Part shown: positions 17,401 to 26,524 of the stretch, one piece after another | Numbering within the stretch: position 1 is the first letter of the stretch | How the letters are laid out: every line of letters begins with the position of its first letter | Source of the DNA: Janthinobacterium sp. 64 | GTDB taxonomy: Bacteria; Pseudomonadota; Gammaproteobacteria; Burkholderiales; Burkholderiaceae_D | DNA: 64,000 nt | Assembly: GCF_002813325.1 (NCBI RefSeq) | Contig: NZ_PHUG01000001.1 | Coordinates: 310,001-374,000, forward strand | Direction of reading: 5' to 3' | Notes under the pieces: model-generated | Told to the model about the DNA's origin: nothing | The model's database searches: none | Seen by the model: the letters and a program-made list of their open reading frames with translations, nothing else | Position numbers and translations under genes: made by a program

Positions 17401-18351
17401 CTAGTGGGTTTTGTCACCCTGATGCAACCCCGCCATCGCCGCCGTCTCCGGCTGCAAAGTAATATGGTCGATGCCATGCTTACTCAGTAACATCTTCTTG
17501 ATCGCCCGCAAGACCTTCGGCCAATGGTCGAGATGCTCGATTTCCACGTGGCCGATCAGGGCCGGCTGGCCTGGCGACATGTCCCACACATGCAGATCGT
17601 GCACGGAAATCACGCCGTCCACTTGCTCCACATCCGTGCCCACGGCGATGTAGTCGATGTGCATGGGTACGCCTTCCATCAGGAAGTGATACGACTCGCG
17701 CAGCACGCCGAAGGTCGACTTCAAAATCAGCAGCGACACCAGCACGGACAGCAGCGGGTCGATCTGCATCCAGCCCGTGAAGTAAATCACGGCGCCGGCG
17801 ATGATGGCGGCGACCGAGCCGAGCAAATCGCCCATCACGTGCACGAGGGCGGCGCGCGTGTTCACGCTTTGCTTGTCTTTCGACAAGACCCACGCCACCA
17901 CCACGTTGATCGCCAGGCCGATGAAGGCGACGATGAAGACCATGCCGCCCTTGACGGGTTGCGGCGCGGAAAAACGCAACACGGCTTCATAGCAGATCCA
18001 GCCCACCACGCACAGCATGGCCAGGCCGTTGACGAAGGCGGCCAGCGCCTCGGCGCGGCCGAAGCCGAACGAGTGGCGCGGCGAGGGCGGGCGGCGCGCG
18101 ATGATTTGCGCCAGCAGGGCCAGGCCCAGAGCGGCCGCGTCCGTGACCATGTGGCCCGCGTCGGAAATCAGGGCCAGCGAATTGGACATGAAACCGGCGA
18201 TGACCTCGATGCCGGCAAACGACAAGGTCAGCCCCAGCGCCCACGCGAGGATGCTCTGGCTGCGCCCCTCGAACGAGTGGGTGTGCTGGGCGTCGCCCTT
18301 CAGGTGGGCGTGCAAATGGGTGGCGTCGTGTTCGGTGTGCGTCGGCTGCAT
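17401..18351 (-). CDS. Cation diffusion facilitator (DmeF/CzcD-like) metal exporter
   Basis: A 316-residue CDF transporter with a histidine-rich N terminus (HTEHDATHLHAHLKGDAQHTH), six membrane helices and the two metal-site motifs ALISDAGHMVTD in helix 2 and HVMGDLLGS in helix 5. The C-terminal cytoplasmic domain carries VHDLHVWDMSPGQPALIGHV, typical of the dimerising ferredoxin-like fold. The pattern resembles DmeF/CzcD/ZitB, so zinc, cobalt or cadmium export by proton antiport is likely; the metal cannot be settled from sequence. There is no metal regulator beside it. Upstream, the pirin terminator isolates it. Confidence 0.92.
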   Translation of the reverse strand: MQPTHTEHDATHLHAHLKGDAQHTHSFEGRSQSILAWALGLTLSFAGIEVIAGFMSNSLALISDAGHMVTDAAALGLALLAQIIARRPPSPRHSFGFGRAEALAAFVNGLAMLCVVGWICYEAVLRFSAPQPVKGGMVFIVAFIGLAINVVVAWVLSKDKQSVNTRAALVHVMGDLLGSVAAIIAGAVIYFTGWMQIDPLLSVLVSLLILKSTFGVLRESYHFLMEGVPMHIDYIAVGTDVEQVDGVISVHDLHVWDMSPGQPALIGHVEIEHLDHWPKVLRAIKKMLLSKHGIDHITLQPETAAMAGLHQGDKTH

Positions 18352-18415
18352 GGCATGCTTTGTGGAATGAGGTTGCCGTCAGTGTAATTGAAAAGCAACA
18401 ACATAGTCGGCACGT

Positions 18416-18452
18416 AAAAAAAACCTGCAGGCCGCGAGGCACTGCAGGTTTT
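18416..18452 (-). terminator. Intrinsic terminator of the pirin gene
   Basis: Arms AAAACCTGCAG (18420-18430) and CTGCAGGTTTT (18442-18452) with an 11-base loop give, on the minus strand, a stem followed by eight T. It lies 18 bases after the pirin stop. Confidence 0.88.
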
Positions 18453-18469
18453 ACCTGGAGCAAATAACT

Positions 18470-19345
18470 TTACTGCGCAGCAGTCTCGCCAAACTTGCCT
18501 TCACGGAAATCCTGTACTGCCTGGAATACTTCCGCCTGGGTATTCATGACGAACGGGCCATACTGCGCGATCGGCTCGTTCAAGGGCTGGCCGGCGACGA
18601 GGATCACGCGGCCGCCTTCGGGCGCTTCGATGCGCACGCCGTCGCTGCCCGGCGTGTTGGCGAAGATGGCCATGCGCAGGGCGGGCACGGCCTTGCCGTC
18701 CACCTGCACTGTGCCACGGAACGTGTAAATGAAAGCGTTATGGCCTGGCGGCAAGGGCTGCTCGAAGCTGCTGCCGGCCGGCAAGTCGATATCGAGGTAC
18801 AACGGTTCCGTCAGTTCGCGCTGCACGGCGCCCGTCACGCCATGGCTCTCGCCGGCGATCACTTGCACGGCTACGCCAGCATCGGTCGTGTAGCGGGGGA
18901 TGTCGCTGCTGGTAAAATCGCGGTACCACGGCGTGCGCATCTTGTCGCGTGCAGGCAGGTTCAGCCACAACTGGAAACCTTCCATCACGCCTTCTTCCTG
19001 CTCCGGCATTTCCGAATGGATCACGCCGCTGCCGGCCGTCATCCATTGCACGCCGCCCGAGGTCAGCAAGCCTTCGTGGCCCGCGCTGTCCTTGTGGCGC
19101 ATGCGCCCCGTGATCATGTACGACACGGTTTCAAAACCACGGTGCGGATGCTCGGGGAAGCCGGCGATATAGTCGTTCGGCTTGTCGCTGGCGAAATTGT
19201 CGAGCATCAAGAACGGGTCGAGACGGCGCTGCAGCTGCTGCGTCAGCACGCGGTTGATCTTCACGCCGGCGCCATCCATGACGGCTTGGCCGGCGATCAC
19301 GCGCTCGACGCCGCGTGGCTTGTTGACGGTGGTGATATCGCTCAT
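18470..19345 (-). CDS. Pirin-family bicupin protein
   Basis: A 291-residue pirin, started at the ATG at 19343-19345 where AGAGGAG is well placed. The N-terminal cupin has FPEHPHRGFETVSYMITGRM, with the His residues and the glutamate that hold the metal, then HKDSAGHEGLL and GVQWMTAGSGVIHSEMPE. Bacterial pirins of this group are metal cupins; some have quercetin 2,3-dioxygenase activity and others act as redox or metabolic modulators. It follows the azoreductase gene by 57 bases on the same strand, and a divergent LysR regulator sits beyond, a common arrangement for electrophile or quinone response. Confidence 0.93.
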   Translation of the reverse strand: MSDITTVNKPRGVERVIAGQAVMDGAGVKINRVLTQQLQRRLDPFLMLDNFASDKPNDYIAGFPEHPHRGFETVSYMITGRMRHKDSAGHEGLLTSGGVQWMTAGSGVIHSEMPEQEEGVMEGFQLWLNLPARDKMRTPWYRDFTSSDIPRYTTDAGVAVQVIAGESHGVTGAVQRELTEPLYLDIDLPAGSSFEQPLPPGHNAFIYTFRGTVQVDGKAVPALRMAIFANTPGSDGVRIEAPEGGRVILVAGQPLNEPIAQYGPFVMNTQAEVFQAVQDFREGKFGETAAQ

Positions 19346-19402
19346 TGCTTTCTCCTCTAGGCCAGGACGGCGCCAGTGCGCCGCCCCTTTCACTGCTGGG
19401 AA

Positions 19403-20002
19403 TTACACCAGGATCGCGTTGATCTCGGCGTCCGCTTGCGCTTGCGCCTTGGCCACGGCTTCCGGACCCATGCCCATGCCTTCCGAATACACGTATTGCA
19501 CGTCGGTCAGGCCCAGGAAACCGAACATGGTGTTCAGGTAAGGCACCTGGCTATCGTTGGCGCTGTCGCGGTGCAAGCCGCCGCGGGACAGGCCCACGTA
19601 GACTTTCTTGCCGGTCAAGAGGCCAACGGGGCCGTTTTCCGTGTACTTGAAGGTGACGTTGGCGCGGGCAATCGCGTCGAACCAGCTTTTCAGTTGCACG
19701 GTGATGCCGAAGTTATACATCGGCGCGCCGATGACGATCACGTCCGCTGCTTGCACTTGCGCAATCAGCGCGTCGTCCATGGCGATGCGGGCCGCTTGTT
19801 CCGGCGTGCGCTTGTCGGCCGGGGTGAACAGCGCTTGCAGGGTCGGCTCGTCGAGCACGGGGTGCGGTGCGGCAGCGAGGTCGCGGCGCGTCAGATTTGC
19901 TTCAGGGTTGGCCGCTTGCACGCGGGCGACGATGGCGTCAGCCAAACGGGTCGAGGCGGAACCGGTGCTGCGGGCGCTGGAATTGATTTGCAGGATGTTC
20001 AT
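19403..20002 (-). CDS. azoR: FMN-dependent NADH:quinone/azo oxidoreductase
   Basis: A 199-residue flavodoxin-fold reductase. It has [20 protein letters not shown] at the N terminus for FMN phosphate binding, [37 protein letters not shown] and a C-terminal [15 protein letters not shown], all typical of AzoR. These enzymes reduce quinones and azo dyes by two-electron transfer and protect against thiol-reactive electrophiles. GGAG precedes the ATG. The gene diverges from a LysR regulator with 114 bases between, and shares direction with the pirin gene downstream. Confidence 0.95.
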   Translation of the reverse strand: MNILQINSSARSTGSASTRLADAIVARVQAANPEANLTRRDLAAAPHPVLDEPTLQALFTPADKRTPEQAARIAMDDALIAQVQAADVIVIGAPMYNFGITVQLKSWFDAIARANVTFKYTENGPVGLLTGKKVYVGLSRGGLHRDSANDSQVPYLNTMFGFLGLTDVQYVYSEGMGMGPEAVAKAQAQADAEINAILV

Positions 20003-20116
20003 CTTGTTTTCTCCGTTGTGAGGTGTCTTGCGATGGATGAACTATAGCAATTCCAAAATTGATGCGGAAGCCGTTAAAATGGATAACATTAATCCATTCA
20101 TGGAACAATAAAAAGT

Positions 20117-21022
20117 ATGGATATCGATCCCGGAGATTTGCTGCTGTTCGCGCGCGTTGTCGAGTGCGGCAGTTTCAGTCGCGCCGCCCAGCGCGTGGAC
20201 TTGCCCAAGTCGACCCTGTCGCGGCGCATCTCGCTGCTGGAAGCGAAACTGGGCGAACGGCTGCTGCTGCGCACCACGCGCAAGCTGGCGCTGACGGAGT
20301 TTGGCGCCAGCCTGCTCGAGCACGCGCGCAAGGTGGTCGAGGAAACGGAGGCGGCCGGCGCGCTGGCGCAGCACCGCCAGGCCGGTCCCAGCGGCTTGCT
20401 GCGCATTTCCATGCCGGCCGACTTCGGCGACGCGCTGATGCGCCAGGTGCTGGCCGAGTTTGTGCGCCGCTATCCGGCCATTTCGCTGGAACTGGACTTG
20501 TCGGCGCGCAGGGTGGATTTATTGGAAGAAAATTTCGACCTGGCCATCCGCATGGGCAACTTGCCCGACGATGCCAGCCTGGCCGCGCGCCGCGTGGCTT
20601 TCAGTACCCTGGCGTTGTACGCCTCGCCGCAGTACACGAGCGTGCACGGCTTGCCCGAACATCCCGACGATCTGTACGGCCATGATTTATTGAGCTTGCC
20701 ACGCGCTGTACATGGCCTCGTGCACTGGACTTTGATTCGAGGCAAGACGACGTGGGAGCGCGATCTGCCCGTGCGCCTGCTGGCCAATTCGCCGGAATTG
20801 CTGGTGCGCATGGCCTGCACGGGCGTGGGCATCGCGGCCAGCACGGACCGCTTTGCCAAGACCTATGTGGAGACGGGGGAACTGGTGCGCGTGTTGCCGG
20901 AATGGAGTTTTCCGTTGGTAACGGGCTGGGCCGTGTTTCCCGGCCGGCGCTTGATGCCAGCCAAGACGCGCGCATTCCTGGACTTGATGGAAGAGATGTA
21001 CAAGACGGACGCGCCCGTGTAG
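20117..21022 (+). CDS. LysR-family transcriptional regulator
   Basis: A 301-residue LysR protein. The winged helix-turn-helix fills residues about 4-65 (LLLFARVVECGSFSRAAQRV, LPKSTLSRRISLLEAKLGER), and the rest is the two-lobed effector-binding domain (LRISMPADFGDALMRQVL, then SLELDLSARRVDLL). This is the CrgA/DsdC-like subgroup often placed beside quinone reductases. Its position divergent from azoR and pirin suggests it controls them; the 114-bp gap would hold its operator. It converges on psd with 16 bases between stops. Confidence 0.93.
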   Translation: MDIDPGDLLLFARVVECGSFSRAAQRVDLPKSTLSRRISLLEAKLGERLLLRTTRKLALTEFGASLLEHARKVVEETEAAGALAQHRQAGPSGLLRISMPADFGDALMRQVLAEFVRRYPAISLELDLSARRVDLLEENFDLAIRMGNLPDDASLAARRVAFSTLALYASPQYTSVHGLPEHPDDLYGHDLLSLPRAVHGLVHWTLIRGKTTWERDLPVRLLANSPELLVRMACTGVGIAASTDRFAKTYVETGELVRVLPEWSFPLVTGWAVFPGRRLMPAKTRAFLDLMEEMYKTDAPV

Positions 21023-21038
21023 CGCGCGTCCGGATGCC

Positions 21039-21887
21039 TTACTTGGGCAAGTTGCCCATGACTTCGCCCAGCTGCACGGGGCCGGCCGGTTGCCAGCTGG
21101 CATTGAACGTCACGGTGTCTTTCGGGAACAGCATGACGACGGTGGAGCCGAGCAGGAAGCGGCCCAGTTCTTCACCCTGTTTCAGCACCACATTGTCGTT
21201 CGCATAGCTCCAGTCGCGGATCTCACCCGTGCGGGGCGGGTTGACGACGCCGTGCCAGACGGTGGCCATGCTGCCGACGATGGTGGCGCCGACCAGGGTC
21301 ATGACGAAGGGGCCGTTGGCCGTGTCGAACACGCAGACGACGCGCTCGTTACGGGCGAACAGGCCGGGAATGCCGCGCGCCGTCGTCGGGTTGACGGAGA
21401 ACAATTCACCGGGCACATAAATCATGCGCGTCAAGCGGCCGTCGCACGGCATGTGGATGCGGTGGTAGTCGCGCGGGCTCAGGTACAGGTTGGCGAAGCT
21501 GCCGTGTTCGAACTGGGCCGCCAGTGCCGCATCGCCGCCGACCAGGGCCGTGGTGCTGAAGTTGTGGCCCTTGGCCTGGAAAATCTGGTCCTTGTCGATC
21601 GTGCCGAACTGGCTGATGCGGCCATCGACGGGGCAGATGTAGTCGGCCTTGGCCAACGGGCGGGCATCGGGGCGCAGCGCGCGCGTGAAAAAGTCGTTGA
21701 AGCTCGTGTAGTGCGTGATGTCCGGATCCAGCGCCTCATCCATGTTGACGTTGTAGCGGCCGACGAACCAGCGGATCAAACGCGTGGTCATGGCGCCGCC
21801 TTTGGCGCCAGCGATTCGGCCGGCAAAGTTGGTCAACGCTCCTTTTGGAAGCAGATATTGAGGCAAAACGGCAAGACGGTCAGACAC
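21039..21887 (-). CDS. psd: Phosphatidylserine decarboxylase proenzyme
   Basis: A 282-residue Psd if started at the GTG at 21885-21887 (VSDRLAVLPQYLLPK, family-like N terminus with AAGG upstream); an ATG 11 codons earlier is possible. The enzyme makes phosphatidylethanolamine in the inner membrane using a pyruvoyl group made by self-cleavage at LGST, seen here as GRFLLGSTVV near the C terminus. Other family features are YTSFNDFFTRAL, CPVDGRISQFG, LYLSPRDYHRIHMPCDG and PGELFSVNPTTA. No pssA is adjacent. Confidence 0.95.
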   Translation of the reverse strand: MSDRLAVLPQYLLPKGALTNFAGRIAGAKGGAMTTRLIRWFVGRYNVNMDEALDPDITHYTSFNDFFTRALRPDARPLAKADYICPVDGRISQFGTIDKDQIFQAKGHNFSTTALVGGDAALAAQFEHGSFANLYLSPRDYHRIHMPCDGRLTRMIYVPGELFSVNPTTARGIPGLFARNERVVCVFDTANGPFVMTLVGATIVGSMATVWHGVVNPPRTGEIRDWSYANDNVVLKQGEELGRFLLGSTVVMLFPKDTVTFNASWQPAGPVQLGEVMGNLPK

Positions 21888-22126
21888 GATGGGAAGCCTT
21901 TGACGGGGTGATGGGAACAATGCTGAAAACGCATTATAGCGGCGATGTGGCGCGCCATGATATGCGCCGTACGCAAGGGCGCGTATCGCAGCCTGCCGCC
22001 GAATTTAATTTGCTATAAGAAATATTTTCAGGAAACTGTGCCAGTCGGAAAAAATTGCAGCACAATACGGCGGCCTGTTTTTTAGCTTTTAGCCATTTTT
22101 ATTCAGCCAACTTTTTTAGCCAGGTC

Positions 22127-24355
22127 ATGATGCCACGCCGTTGCCTCCGTCTTACCGTCCTTTGTTCCGCTGTTTTACTTGCCTGGAATGCCCAGGCCCA
22201 GCAATCCGAAACGCCCGCCGCCTCTGAGGCCGCCGCTGCGCCGCTGAAGGCTGAAAAGCCAGCCGCGCCCGCCATGCAAACCGTCGAAGTCAAGGGCAGC
22301 GGCTATGACCCGCGCCGTGACGATACGGCCAGCAAGATGGTCGTGGGCAGCGAGGAAATCCTCAAGTATGGCGACACGAATGTCACCGACGTGCTCAAGC
22401 GCTTGCCCGGCATCACCGTGTCCGGCGCGGCCGGGCGCTCGGGCGGCGAAATCCGCATGCGCGGGCTGGGCAGCGGCTACACGCAGATATTGCTCAACGG
22501 CGAACGGGCGCCGGCCGGTTTCTCGCTCGACACCCTGTCGCCGGACGTGATCGAACGCATCGAGATTTTGCACGCGGCCAGCGCCGAATACAGCACGCAA
22601 TCGATCGCCGGCACCATCAACGTGGTGCTGAAAAAAGCCGTCAAAACAGCACAGCGCGAGCTCAAGCTGGGCGTACAGGGCAGTGACGTGAGCTTTTCGC
22701 CCAGCGTCAATCTGCAACTGTCCGACCGCGACGGCAACTTCTCGTATTCGATGGCCGCCTCCTTGTTCCGCTACGATTACCACTACGACAATCCGGCTCT
22801 GGAACTGGGCTACGCGCCCGATGGACGGCAAAATCTGGTGCGCCGAACGAATGGCACCGGCGATGGTCGCCCGGAAGGCATCAACCTGTCGCCGCGCCTG
22901 AACTGGGTGCTGGCCAATGGCGATAACGTGACGGCGCAATTCTTTTTCAATGGCGGTCGCTCGGACCACCGCAATTTCAGCCGCGCGCAAACAGAGCAGG
23001 GCATGCGCCCCGACTACGACACCAGCACGGGCAGTTCCAGCAACCACAATGCCTTCGGCCGCAGCGACCTGACGTGGATGCACAAGCTGGCCGGCGGCGC
23101 CCGGCTGGAATTGAAAGTTGGCGCCTCGGCCGCCCGCAACACGTCCGACAGCCTGCAGCAGGGCTTTATCGATGGCAGCGGCCTGGCGCTCGACCGCCGG
23201 GTGGGCGTGAAGGCGACGGAAAACGGCGTCAGTTCCACCGGCAAGTATTCCACGCCTTTGCTGCCCGGCCACGCCCTGTCGATGGGCTGGGACGGCGCTT
23301 ACACCGAGCGCGAGGAAACGCGCCGCCAGCGCGAAGCGGCCCTGGCTGCCTTGGGCGCGCGCCCGCCCGTCAACAGCGACGAAGGGTTCGACGCCACCAT
23401 CAAGCGCCTGGCCCTGTTCGTGCAGGACGACTGGGAAATCACGCCGCGCTGGTCGATGTATGCGGGCGTGCGCTGGGAAGGCATCGACACGCGCAGCGCG
23501 GGCAATACCTATGATGAAGTGAACCAGCGCACCAGCGTGTGGAGCCCGCTGTTGCAAACCCTGTGGAAGTTGCCAGATACCAAGGGAGACCAGGTGCGCC
23601 TGGCCCTGACGCGCACCTACAAGGCGCAGCCCACGGCAAGCCTGATTCCGCGCCGCAATACCTCGACCAACAATAGCCAGACGGACCCCGACCGCGAAGG
23701 TAATCCTTATCTGAAACCGGAGCTGGCGCTGGGCATCGACGCCTCGTACGAACATTACTGGGCCGAAGGCGCTTTGCTCAGCGCGCGCGCCTCGGCCCGC
23801 CGCATCGACGGCTATACGCGCCAAGGCTTGCTGTTCATCAATGACCGCTGGGTATCGACGCCCGTCAACGACGGCCGCGCCAATACGCAGACACTGGAAC
23901 TGGAAGCGAAGTTCCCGCTGCGCGCCGTATTGTCCGCGCCCGTGCCAGCCATCGACTTGCGCGCCAGCGTCAGCCGCAACTGGTCGCAGGTGGAGCAGGT
24001 GCCGGGGCCAAACAACCGGCTCGACCAGCAAACGCCCGTCAGCGGCAATTTCGGTCTCGACTACAAGACGCCTGATGGCGTGCTGACCACGGGTGGCAGC
24101 TTCAATTTCCGCAATGGCGGCCCCGTGCGCATCACCGAGCGCCAGAGCGCCTATACGTCGCCGCGGCGCGACGTCGATATTTATGCGCTGTGGAAATTCG
24201 ATGCGAAGAACCAGCTGCGCCTGGCCGTGTCGAATCTGCTGGCGCAAGACTTCGAAAGCACCACAGCGTATGCGGACGCCAGCGGCACGATAGTGCGCAA
24301 CAGCATTTCACCGAGTTCGCCGCAGGCGCGCGCGACCCTGGAAATGAAGTTTTGA
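22127..24355 (+). CDS. TonB-dependent outer-membrane receptor
   Basis: A 742-residue receptor started at the ATG at 22127 (another ATG follows directly). It has a basic N terminus and hydrophobic stretch ending in NAQAQQ, a signal peptide. The plug domain runs from TDVLKRLPGITVSGAAG through GYTQILLNGERAPAG and DTLSPDVIERIEI to AGTINVVLKKA; the 22-strand barrel follows and ends in the aromatic terminus ARATLEMKF typical of outer-membrane barrels. A short linker between signal and plug (about residues 26-60) lacks the secretin/STN signalling fold. The ligand cannot be named: no sigma factor, FecR or siderophore genes lie beside it. Confidence 0.92.
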   Translation: MMPRRCLRLTVLCSAVLLAWNAQAQQSETPAASEAAAAPLKAEKPAAPAMQTVEVKGSGYDPRRDDTASKMVVGSEEILKYGDTNVTDVLKRLPGITVSGAAGRSGGEIRMRGLGSGYTQILLNGERAPAGFSLDTLSPDVIERIEILHAASAEYSTQSIAGTINVVLKKAVKTAQRELKLGVQGSDVSFSPSVNLQLSDRDGNFSYSMAASLFRYDYHYDNPALELGYAPDGRQNLVRRTNGTGDGRPEGINLSPRLNWVLANGDNVTAQFFFNGGRSDHRNFSRAQTEQGMRPDYDTSTGSSSNHNAFGRSDLTWMHKLAGGARLELKVGASAARNTSDSLQQGFIDGSGLALDRRVGVKATENGVSSTGKYSTPLLPGHALSMGWDGAYTEREETRRQREAALAALGARPPVNSDEGFDATIKRLALFVQDDWEITPRWSMYAGVRWEGIDTRSAGNTYDEVNQRTSVWSPLLQTLWKLPDTKGDQVRLALTRTYKAQPTASLIPRRNTSTNNSQTDPDREGNPYLKPELALGIDASYEHYWAEGALLSARASARRIDGYTRQGLLFINDRWVSTPVNDGRANTQTLELEAKFPLRAVLSAPVPAIDLRASVSRNWSQVEQVPGPNNRLDQQTPVSGNFGLDYKTPDGVLTTGGSFNFRNGGPVRITERQSAYTSPRRDVDIYALWKFDAKNQLRLAVSNLLAQDFESTTAYADASGTIVRNSISPSSPQARATLEMKF

Positions 24356-24401
24356 CGCGTTTGTTTTAACGGTGAAACCCCGGCCGGCATCCCCGCTGGC
24401 C

Positions 24402-24442
24402 TATAATCTCGGCAATTGCGCGCACGGCCCGTCCGTGCGCGC
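24402..24442 (+). promoter_or_regulatory. Perfect -10 hexamer followed by a 5' hairpin ahead of the helicase gene
   Basis: TATAAT lies at 24402-24407, with no good -35. A start about seven bases on would place the ten-base-arm hairpin GCGCGCACGG-CCCGT-CCGTGCGCGC (24418-24442) at or next to the 5' end of the transcript, 30 bases before the helicase ATG. The hairpin could instead end transcription of the receptor gene, but only a short CCTTTT follows. Confidence 0.55.
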
Positions 24443-24472
24443 CACCTTTTACTTTGCCAAGATTGCTTCCCC

Positions 24473-25711
24473 ATGACGTTTTCCTCCCTCGGCCTGATCG
24501 ATCCCCTGGTCCGCAAACTCGATGAGCTCGGCTACGCCAAGCCCACGCCCGTGCAGGCGCAAGCGATTCCTGCCGTGCTGGCCGGCCGTGACCTGATGGC
24601 CGCCGCCCAGACGGGCACGGGCAAGACTGCCGGTTTCGCCGTGCCGCTGCTGCAGCGCCTGACATTGGAAGGCGTGGTGGCGCCCCAGTGCGTGCGCGTG
24701 CTGGTGCTCGTGCCCACGCGCGAACTGGCCGAGCAAGTGTATGCCAGCTTCCGCAGCTATGGCGGCAACTTGCCGTTGCGCAGCTTTGTCGCGTATGGCG
24801 GCGTGCCCATCGAGCCGCAGATCAGCAAGCTGCGCAAGGGCCTCGACGTGCTGGTGGCCACGCCAGGCCGCTTGCTGGACTTGCAGACGCAGGGCGCCGT
24901 CAAGTTCGAGCAAGTGCAGACGCTGGTGCTGGACGAGGCGGACCGCATGCTGGACCTGGGCTTCGAGCGCGAGCTTGATATCTTGCTGATGACGATGCCC
25001 AAGCAGCGCCAGACCTTGCTGTTCTCGGCCACCTTCTCGGACGCCATCCGCGCCATGGCGAAAACCATGCTGAAAGACCCCGTCTCGGTCGAGGTGAGCG
25101 CGCGCAACAGCACGGTCAAGGCCGTGAAGCAATCGGTGATCGTGTGCGACAAGAAACGCAAGCCGGAACTGTTTCTGCACCTGCTGAAGAAAAAGCGCTG
25201 GGGCCAGGTCCTGGTCTTCGTCAAGACGCGCAAGGGCGTCGAGCTGCTGGTGAATACCTTGCTGGAGCAGGGCGTGCGCGCCGATTCGATTCACGGCGAC
25301 AAGACGCAGCCGAACCGTCTGCGCGCGCTGGCCCGTTTCAAATCTGCCGAGGTGCAAGTGCTGGTGGCTACCGACGTGGCCGCCCGCGGCCTCGACATCG
25401 ATCAATTGCCCGTCGTCGTCAATTTCGACTTGCCCACCGTGGCGGAAGATTATATCCACCGTATCGGCCGCACGGGCCGCGCGGGCGCTTCGGGCGAAGC
25501 TATATCGCTCGTTTGTGCCGACGAGGTGGAATTGCTGTCGGCCGTGGAAGCGTTGACGCGGCAAACCCTGAAACGCAACGAGGAGCCCGGTTACGAGGCC
25601 GAGCACCGCGTGCCGGGCACGTCCGCAGGCGGCACGATCCAGAAAAAGGCCGTGAAAGTGCTGGCGCCGAAGGCGGCGGAGCGGGCCAAGAAGCGCCGCT
25701 TTTATAAATAA
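24473..25711 (+). CDS. DEAD-box ATP-dependent RNA helicase (RhlE-like)
   Basis: A 412-residue helicase started at the ATG at 24473 (MTFSSLGL). Motifs in order: Q motif (YAKPTPVQAQAIP), I AAQTGTGKTAG, Ia VLVPTRELAEQV, GG, TPGRLLDL, II VLDEADRMLDLGF, III LFSATFS, IV VLVFVKTRKG, V VLVATDVAARGLDI and VI YIHRIGRTGRAG. The basic C-terminal tail is short (ends KAAERAKKRRFYK), so this is a compact RhlE-type enzyme for RNA remodelling in ribosome assembly or decay. A hairpin at the presumed transcript start may matter for its control. Confidence 0.95.
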   Translation: MTFSSLGLIDPLVRKLDELGYAKPTPVQAQAIPAVLAGRDLMAAAQTGTGKTAGFAVPLLQRLTLEGVVAPQCVRVLVLVPTRELAEQVYASFRSYGGNLPLRSFVAYGGVPIEPQISKLRKGLDVLVATPGRLLDLQTQGAVKFEQVQTLVLDEADRMLDLGFERELDILLMTMPKQRQTLLFSATFSDAIRAMAKTMLKDPVSVEVSARNSTVKAVKQSVIVCDKKRKPELFLHLLKKKRWGQVLVFVKTRKGVELLVNTLLEQGVRADSIHGDKTQPNRLRALARFKSAEVQVLVATDVAARGLDIDQLPVVVNFDLPTVAEDYIHRIGRTGRAGASGEAISLVCADEVELLSAVEALTRQTLKRNEEPGYEAEHRVPGTSAGGTIQKKAVKVLAPKAAERAKKRRFYK

Positions 25712-25764
25712 GAGTAGGGCACAAGGCGCGCTGCACGGATATCGCATTCGTGCCATCATGCGCC

Positions 25765-26382
25765 ATGACCTCGATACCTTTGTTCCCGCTCAATACGGTG
25801 CTGTATCCCGATGGCTATCTGCCCCTGCAGATCTTCGAGGTACGCTATCTGGACATGATACGTCAGTGCATCATGGGCGAGCAGCCGTTCGGCGTGGTGC
25901 AATTGCTGGACGGCGCGGAGGTGCGCAAGCCGGGCCAGCACGAGACGCTGGCGCCAGTGGGCACCCTGGCGCGCATCGTCGACTGGGCCGCACCCCTGTC
26001 GGGCTTGCTGCAAATTAAATGCATGGGCCTGCAGCGCTTTCACATCGTCTCCAGCGAGCAGCTCAAGCACGGCTTGTGGATGGCGCAGGTCGAAACCCTG
26101 GCGCCCGATAAAACCATTCCCATCCCGCAAGAGCAGCAAAACGTCGCCGACGCGCTCGGCGCGCTGATCCGCACCTTGCAGGAGCAAAAGATCCCGCCCG
26201 AGCAAATGCCGCTGCAGCCGCCGTACCGGCTCGACGAGTGCGGCTGGGTGGCGAACCGCTGGTGCGAGCTGCTATCCCTGAGCGCCATGCAAAAGCAACT
26301 GCTGCTGAGTCAGGACAATCCCGTGCTGCGACTGGAACTGGTGCAAGACATGCTCACTGAAAATGGCCTGCTCGAAGAGTAA
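25765..26382 (+). CDS. Lon N-terminal (substrate-binding) domain protein
   Basis: A 205-residue protein started at the ATG at 25765 (MTSIPLFPLNTVLYPDGYLP). It matches the stand-alone LON substrate-binding domain: LPLQIFEVRYLDMI, PFGVVQLLDGAEV, GTLARIVDWAAPLSGLLQI and a helical C-terminal half. There is no AAA+ or protease domain. Such proteins are common next to housekeeping genes, and their role is not well defined. It lies 53 bases after the helicase gene in the same direction and may be cotranscribed. Confidence 0.9.
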   Translation: MTSIPLFPLNTVLYPDGYLPLQIFEVRYLDMIRQCIMGEQPFGVVQLLDGAEVRKPGQHETLAPVGTLARIVDWAAPLSGLLQIKCMGLQRFHIVSSEQLKHGLWMAQVETLAPDKTIPIPQEQQNVADALGALIRTLQEQKIPPEQMPLQPPYRLDECGWVANRWCELLSLSAMQKQLLLSQDNPVLRLELVQDMLTENGLLEE

Positions 26383-26524
26383 ATCAGCTGAAGCCGCATG
26401 TTTTCTCACGCTTGCGTTGTGCAATTGCAATCTCTATTGAGAAATACTTTACGCTTTGCCGCTGCTGGCATAAGATAGTGCCCCTGGGCAAGATTGCCTT
26501 GGGCAACATTCAAGAGCAGACGAC

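Noticed and set aside
22175..24247. 690-codon open frame on the minus strand
   Set aside because: It is antisense to the TonB-dependent receptor, which has a signal peptide, plug and barrel end. The antisense product has no recognisable fold.
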